Origin: Margaritispora aquatica
Lineage: Eukaryota > Ascomycota > Leotiomycetes > Helotiales > Discinellaceae
Reading direction: 5' to 3'
Assembly (NCBI GenBank): GCA_007644065.1
Contig: VJWN01000016.1
Span: 543,207-607,206, forward strand
DNA length: 64,000 nt
Shown here: positions 58,733 to 64,000 of the stretch, in pieces
Layout: the number at the start of each line of letters is the position of its first letter
Position numbering within the stretch: the first letter of the stretch is position 1
Notes under the pieces: generated by a model
Told to the model about the DNA's origin: nothing
The model's database searches: none
The model's input: the letters and a program-made list of their open reading frames with translations, nothing else
Translations under genes and position numbers: made by a program

Positions 58733-59372
58733 ATGCCTCCAGTACGTCTTGTACCTCTCTCGCAGATCACAGATACCTAACTCTTTCCAGCGCGGATTCA
58801 CCAACCCAGCTCCAAAGACAGAGTCTGCCCGTGAAGCAGTCAAGTCCTTCTACTGTACGCACCTCTCCTCCCCCCTTTCCCCCCTCCTCTCTTCCCCCAA
58901 CTGATTTCTCTCCCTTCCCACAGGCGAGCTCTGCAGCAAAGGCTACGCACGCATGAACCTCTACGAAGCGCACCTCTCGTCATACGACCACTCGCACAAG
59001 CAGCGGCTCAAAGACATGCGGCAACTCACGCGGGACCCAATGGCATCCAGCAAGGCGCGCAAGGCGGAAGCGAAGGCCAATTCGCAGAGTGGGTTGATCT
59101 CGATCAAGATTGGTGGTGAGGGCTCGAGTGGAGGGGCGATTGGGGGAGGTGCTGGGGGAGGGGGATTCAAGAAAGCTGGATTCAAGAAGGTCGGGTTCAA
59201 GAGTGCGTTTGTGCCTGCTGGTGGTGAGGCGGAGGATGGTGTTTCTGCAACAGCAGTGGTGGAGAAGAGTAAGGAGGCGAGTAGGTCGGAGGGAATGGGA
59301 GGTGCTGGTGGAGAGAGCGACACGGATGATGAGGGCTATGAGATGTACGATCCTCGACACCCAACGGATTGA
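58733..59372 (+). CDS. U1-type C2H2 zinc-finger protein
   Basis: Exons 58733-58741 (9 nt), 58791-58854 and 58924-59372 give 173 residues. One C2H2 finger of the C-x2-C-x12-H-x5-H type spans residues about 25-47: CELCSKGYARMNLYEAHLSS followed by YDHSHKQR, the spacing of RNA-binding U1/Matrin-type fingers. The N terminus (MPPRGFTNPAPKTESAREAV) and the following KDMRQL match conserved fungal and animal proteins of this group (ZNF/GPATCH8-like). The remainder is Gly-rich (GGAGGGGFKKAGFKKVGFKS) and ends acidic (SDTDDEGYEMYDPRHPTD). A nuclear role in RNA processing is likely but unproven. The gene shares a 250-bp divergent promoter with the Mcp1-like gene. Confidence 0.85.
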
Positions 59373-60405
59373 GCGGATACATTTCTCTTCGAACGCCGAA
59401 TCCATCCCAAGGACGAAATTCCACAAGAAGAGATAATACTTGTCAAATCGAAGCGCCGCTTAGCTCATGTGTCTGGAATAATTTCTGGAGAGACATCGAC
59501 TCTCATCTCCATCTCTTCCTCGCTAGCTAGCTCTGCCCACCACCCAACACTAGCTACCCGGGGGAAGACCACCGAGCGAGGCAAATCTGGAATCAAAAGC
59601 AGTGGATGAGACACAACAGAAGCGAAGTGAAGACAGCAAGCAAACGATGGATGGAGCAGAGGAGACTGGTGCATGAAGATAGTTTAGCTTGGTTTGGCCT
59701 GGTTTGGATGGAGAAGTATAGCAACAGCCCGCTTCACTTTAAGCAGCCTATAAAGAAAGGCAGGTGAGTAGGCAAGCAAGCAGGCGAGCAAGTAACAGCC
59801 TAGCTAGGTGCGATAGATAGATACATACTGCGAAGGCTTAAGTTGGTTCTTCACTTCCACCATAGGCATCGGCACCTAATGGCGGCAGACGGAAGGCTTA
59901 GCTACCTCAACTTAATAGCTACAGTCCCAAGAATACTACACACTGTGATTACCATATCCATATACATTATTGGTTTGAGATTTGATCCGCGTACTTTTCT
60001 TTTCGTCTTACAAACACTCACACATAGAACCGATAGCTGGCTGCGAAGTGGAAAAGTCGTCTTCTATTGTTCAATCTGCTTGTCAATGAGTATATTCTAC
60101 TTTACACGATCAATATGGACAGTTACCCAAGCAGAAGCCTCACAAGTATCCATCCGACATGTAGAAACAATCACACACGAAGGAGGCATATCAAAACCGC
60201 TTTCGTTATCAAATCTCATTGAACAAGCAGCCATTCGCAAAATGCAGTTCCAGGTGTCAAAGAGTATCCTTTGGACTATGTCACACCTCGCCAGCCGCCG
60301 TAGAAATACACTGTTTTCATGCCCAAATCGCGCGATCGCTCACTCATCTATCAAAGCCTAATCATCCCCACCCGCTCCATTCTACCCATCTATCCATCCA
60401 TCAAT
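59373..60405. other. Intergenic, 1 kb
   Basis: An open + strand frame from ATG 59879 to 60361 (160 codons, one hydrophobic stretch) overlaps the likely PDB1 3' UTR and shows no family features. Around 59763-59795 there is a GCAAG/GCAGG-rich low-complexity tract. Nothing else was seen. Confidence 0.45.
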
Positions 60406-61590
60406 TTACAACCTCAGCATCTTAACAATGTAGTTCTCAATCAGGTGCTCGTCAGGGAAGGACATGTTCTCCAATCCCATTGCGTATGGAGTTGGCACCT
60501 CAGCACCGGTGATACGCTGGGCTGGGGCATCTAGGAAATCGAAAGCGTACTCCATGGTCAAGGCGAGGATCTCGGATCCAACACCGAAGGCTGGGAAACC
60601 AGACTCAACTGCGAGGAGACGGTGGGTCTTCTTGACGGACTTGACGATGGCCTCGACATCAAGGGGCTTGATGGAACGGAGATTGATGACTTCAACCTCA
60701 ACACCGTACTTCTGCTTGATGTTCTCGGCAGCCATCAGGGATTGACCGACACAGCGGGAGAGAGTGACAATTGTGAGGTCCTTTCCAGCACGCTCAATCT
60801 TAGCCTTGCCGAATGGGATGACCCAGTCGTCCTTCTGGGCAGCCTCGCTCATAGGGAAAGATTGTCCATAAAGCAACTCGTTCTCCAAGACACAGACTGG
60901 GTTAGGATCTCTGATAGCAGCCTTCATCAACCCCTTAGCATCCTCAGCAGACCAAGGCGTAACGACCTTGAGACCAGGTATGCTTCCGTACCACGCTGAG
61001 TAGTCTTGGGAGTGCTGTGCTGCGACACCGGAGGCGAAGCCGTTGGGGCCACGGAAGGTGATGTTACATGGCTGGATACCACCAGACATGTAGTGAGTCT
61101 TTGCGGCTGAGTTGACGATCTGATCGATGGCTTGCATGGCAAAGTTGAAGGTCATGAACTCGCACTGTAGGGGAAATCCACTCTTAGCTGCTTATCTCAC
61201 GCCCCGGAACATTTATGTACTCACAACGGGATGTAAACCAGCCAATGCAGCACCAATTGCCAGACCAGCGAAACCAGACTCAGTGATGGGAGTGTCAATG
61301 ACTCTCTTGTCTCCGAATCGATCTAATAAGCCCTTGGTAACCTTGTATGCGCCATTATACTGAGCAACCTCCTCTCCCAAGATGAAGACCTTTGGGTTCG
61401 ATTCCAATTCTTCCGCGAGAGCTTCATTCAGCGCCTCTCGGACTGTGTATTCCTTCGATCCGCTCTCCTTTGCATACCCTCTGCTCTGCACAATGGCCGG
61501 AACTCGTGGGAATGACTGGAAAGCACTTCGCGCAGCTGCAGGTCGGGTGGACGAGAGGAGGCGCGATGCCGGGCGCAATAATCTCGACAT
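60406..61590 (-). CDS. PDB1: Pyruvate dehydrogenase E1 component subunit beta, mitochondrial
   Basis: Exons 61590-61225 and 61164-60406 give 374 residues. An Arg/Ser/Ala-rich mitochondrial presequence ([20 protein letters not shown]) is followed by the conserved body: [92 protein letters not shown] and [12 protein letters not shown]. The beta subunit pairs with E1 alpha to bind thiamine diphosphate and decarboxylate pyruvate in the mitochondrial matrix. The Glu of the [12 protein letters not shown] block is the residue that activates the cofactor. The intron is 60 nt with GTGAGT. No lesions were seen. Confidence 0.96.
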
Positions 61591-62307
61591 CTTGTGTATG
61601 AAGTCGCAGGAGAGGGATTGTGAGAAGGAAAAGGAACGTGGACGTCGAAGGAGGAGATGGGAGACGAATTGAGCTTATGGATTCTTGTCAGGAATTCCTG
61701 CGTTGGGTTGGGGAGCTTCACGGGTGCAAAATAATGTTGAAGAGCGGCCGTAACTTGATTAGGTTTAGCGGACGGGTATTACAGGGGATTCGACAATGTC
61801 TTGAATGCAGGGAGAGAGTTGAACCTCACTTTTTGAATCCCGACACGGAGATATAAATATTTATTGCGAAATACTATGTATCTTTTTCATGATGGTATAC
61901 TGGAATAACAGGTAGAGAAATCCTAGTATGCGGTCCAACTATATACAATCCGAACAAGTACTACTCCAGAATCGGGTTGGAATAACCCGAAAAACATATA
62001 CCATTATTGTTATGAAGATGAAGAGCATAGACGAAAAGGTTAATATTGTTTAAAGCTCATCCATACGCTTCTGATTAGTCTGTTAAGGTTCTCTCAATGA
62101 CTTCTCCATACTGAACCACTTCTATTTGGTCATCAAGCCAGCGAAAACATAAAAGAGGATTCATATACTTCATGAGTAACATTATGTCTATGATATGTCC
62201 AGCTTAGGAGTTGACCTGTGTCAACGCCATGAACTCCAAATAAACCATACCTCCCGAATCCAAAGCAAGTGCAAACAATGCAGAAACAACTCAACCAACC
62301 TAGTTAA
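61591..62307. other. Intergenic
   Basis: PDB1 promoter and Atg3 3' flank, AT-rich in 61850-62050. No gene was recognised. Confidence 0.5.
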
Positions 62308-63473
62308 TCAGATACCCATCGTAAAGTCGTGTTCAATGCCAGGCGTCACACTTGCCATGAACTACTTCTGTTAGCACGAATCCTCAGGAACCTCAGATAC
62401 AACATACCTTGAGGAAAACTACCAAGTATTGATCTACTCGGATAGCAACTTCTTCATCATGAGCCTCTGCATCATGCTGTAGCACCTCCCATTCATCATT
62501 ACCATTTCCACCAGCCTTTGCACCTTCAGCAAGAGCCTTCTTATCATCGATATTCGTCTTGCTGAAATCATCCAACAGTCCTTCCATACCAGCATCTTTG
62601 GTTCCTGGAGCAATCTTTCCAGCCTTGAGTTTCTCTCTGCGGATCTTGAGAGCGGCGTCTGCTCGATCAAGGAGAGTCTTCATAACACTAGCATGCTTGC
62701 AAGGGTGAACGGATGCCATCTTGATGTTGTTGCTGAAGAAGGGGAAGTCCTCGAGGGTTACCGTTTTGTCCTTGTAATCTCCGACAATATCTTCCATCAT
62801 GAGCTGTGGAGGAAGAGGTTGAGAATTTGCCAGGTAACCAGAGAGATAAAGTCGTGGTGTGCGGTAGTATGGCGAGTATGTGATGTAGAGTGTGTATGTT
62901 CGTCGTGTTCTACCAAGTCAGTCGAAGCTCTTCATTGCGGGGTATAACTCACGAATCGGCCTTGGGATCTCTAATGATAGCCTGTTCATCATCTTCCTCA
63001 TCCTCCATATCAGGGATATCATCATCGTCATCCTCTCGTTCTCCCATATTGCCACTCTCATCCACAGTCCTGACATCCCTCGACCTAGCCTCCTGACTCG
63101 CAGCCAGCGCTCCTGTTCTCAACCACCCATCCTCATCATCACCAGCCACATGTCCACCACTCCTAAAATCGTCTCCATCTCCTACCATCGTCTCATCGTG
63201 TCCCGCCTCACCCGCAAAGTTATCGTCGAGTCTCCGCAGACATGGCACGCCTCGAGTCACCAAAAACTGCTTCCCCGCCGGCAGATGGGTAGCACGCTTG
63301 CTCTCGGGGTTTGCGTCCGCCCATGCCCAGGTCGGGAACTTGTGCACGAGGTAATCGCCCGCAGCTACGAACTCTTCGGGTGTGATTTGGCCATTTGCGC
63401 GGAAGGTTGAGGTGTTGGAGATGATCGGGGTCCACTCGCGGACTCGGTCGAGGGTGCTGTGGAGGAAGTTCAT
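62308..63473 (-). CDS. ATG3: Autophagy E2-like conjugating enzyme Atg3
   Basis: Exons 63473-62953, 62909-62408 and 62361-62308 give 358 residues. The N terminus ([19 protein letters not shown], then [36 protein letters not shown]-like [19 protein letters not shown]) is diagnostic. An acidic flexible region (about residues 150-170) precedes the E2 core: [20 protein letters not shown], and the active-site HPC motif in [13 protein letters not shown] (Cys about 244). The last exon encodes [17 protein letters not shown], the conserved C terminus. Atg3 transfers Atg8 from Atg7 to phosphatidylethanolamine during autophagosome formation. All catalytic features are intact. Confidence 0.96.
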
Positions 63474-64000
63474 TGTCGATGCGGGGTTGTGTTGGTTGTT
63501 TCGACGTATGCGAGTTTTATCGAGACAACTTCGAGGTTGTCGAGTTGAAATGATGAGCTTGTCTTCGAGAATGACAAAGTTATCTGGGGAAGATAAGTAG
63601 TCGAAGGTACTTGTAGGCAGTCGTGTTTTGTAGGAACAAAGCAGCGACTGGCTGGAGCTGCTTCACCTCGACTCAGCCTTGCCCCGCATCGACTTTGAGT
63701 GGCGACGATCACAAGCGTGATATAGTCACGAGGACAAAACATGATAGTCTACCTGATGATAAGAATTGCGTACCTACCTAGGTTAAACTTTTATTGAGTC
63801 ATCAGAGGAATAAGTTCAGATAGCTAGGAGAGACATAGTTCTAATCTGTATTGTGGTATTTCAAGACGAAATATTAACTTTAATCATATGGTACCTACCC
63901 TTTGGTAAGATCTGACTTGTCTTAGCCGAGATCACTTACAAGTCTATACTTCTATAGTTCTACAATTGTAAAATTTATAGATTTCTACCATCGCATTCCC
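63474..64000. other. Atg3 upstream region
   Basis: Probable 5' UTR and promoter of ATG3. ACCTACCTAGGT (63772-63783) and GGTACCTACC (63890-63899) motif copies are present. No gene was recognised. Confidence 0.5.

Noticed and set aside
59879..60361. 160-codon + strand frame with one hydrophobic stretch
   Set aside because: It overlaps the 3' side of PDB1, lacks a family pattern, and its composition looks non-coding. Kept only as a note.
63470..63742. 90-codon minus-strand frame upstream of ATG3
   Set aside because: Most likely 5' UTR; it ends at the ATG3 start and has no family pattern.

Overview
The window is nuclear DNA of a filamentous ascomycete (Pezizomycotina). Genes are split by short GT-AG introns, mostly 45-110 nt, with CTAAC/CTGAC-type branch sites near CT-rich or TAG/CAG acceptors. 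The accessory families present (HET, NACHT-type NLR, 2EXR, Zn2Cys6 and bZIP-like regulators, HsbA-like secreted protein) are typical of this group. The density of 2EXR genes suggests Leotiomycetes, but that placement is inference. No tRNA, rRNA, CRISPR, prophage or intact transposon was recognised.

Region 1 (1-32.3 kb) is accessory-rich. It holds the 3' part of an NLR-like gene with C2H2 fingers and ankyrin-like repeats, a HIRAN/SNF2 helicase that lacks the usual RING, a secreted GH27 alpha-galactosidase, a HET protein, an F-box/TPR protein, three 2EXR proteins, a regulator with a bZIP-like basic region, a Zn2Cys6 regulator placed directly downstream of a cytochrome P450, and an HsbA-like secreted protein. 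Two stretches longer than 2 kb (6790-8826, 21738-24406) hold no recognisable gene.

Region 2 (32.8-64 kb) is mostly conserved housekeeping: a GRAM/TBC/EF-hand Rab-GAP, a PARP-finger chromatin-type protein with a repeated basic tail, Mediator subunit 17, 6-phosphofructokinase, IMP-specific 5'-nucleotidase (ISN1), an Mcp1-like mitochondrial membrane protein, a U1-type C2H2 protein, pyruvate dehydrogenase E1 beta and the autophagy E2 enzyme Atg3. A small orphan secreted Cys protein sits between the TBC and PARP-finger genes.

An accessory island (about 47.9-57.1 kb) interrupts this core. It contains a decayed gene with two in-frame stops and a frameshift, an O-methyltransferase relic that has lost its catalytic centre, and an intact 1091-aa paralog of the decayed gene. 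The intact paralog has an N-terminal Cys/His arrangement that resembles an OTU-type cysteine protease and a long nuclear-type disordered tail. This pair is the best candidate here for something not yet described.

Exon models were built by hand from splice signals and reading frame. All the multi-exon models called as intact genes sum to a whole number of codons. Two genes (alpha-galactosidase and ISN1) need a GC-AG intron with a perfect GCAAGT donor.
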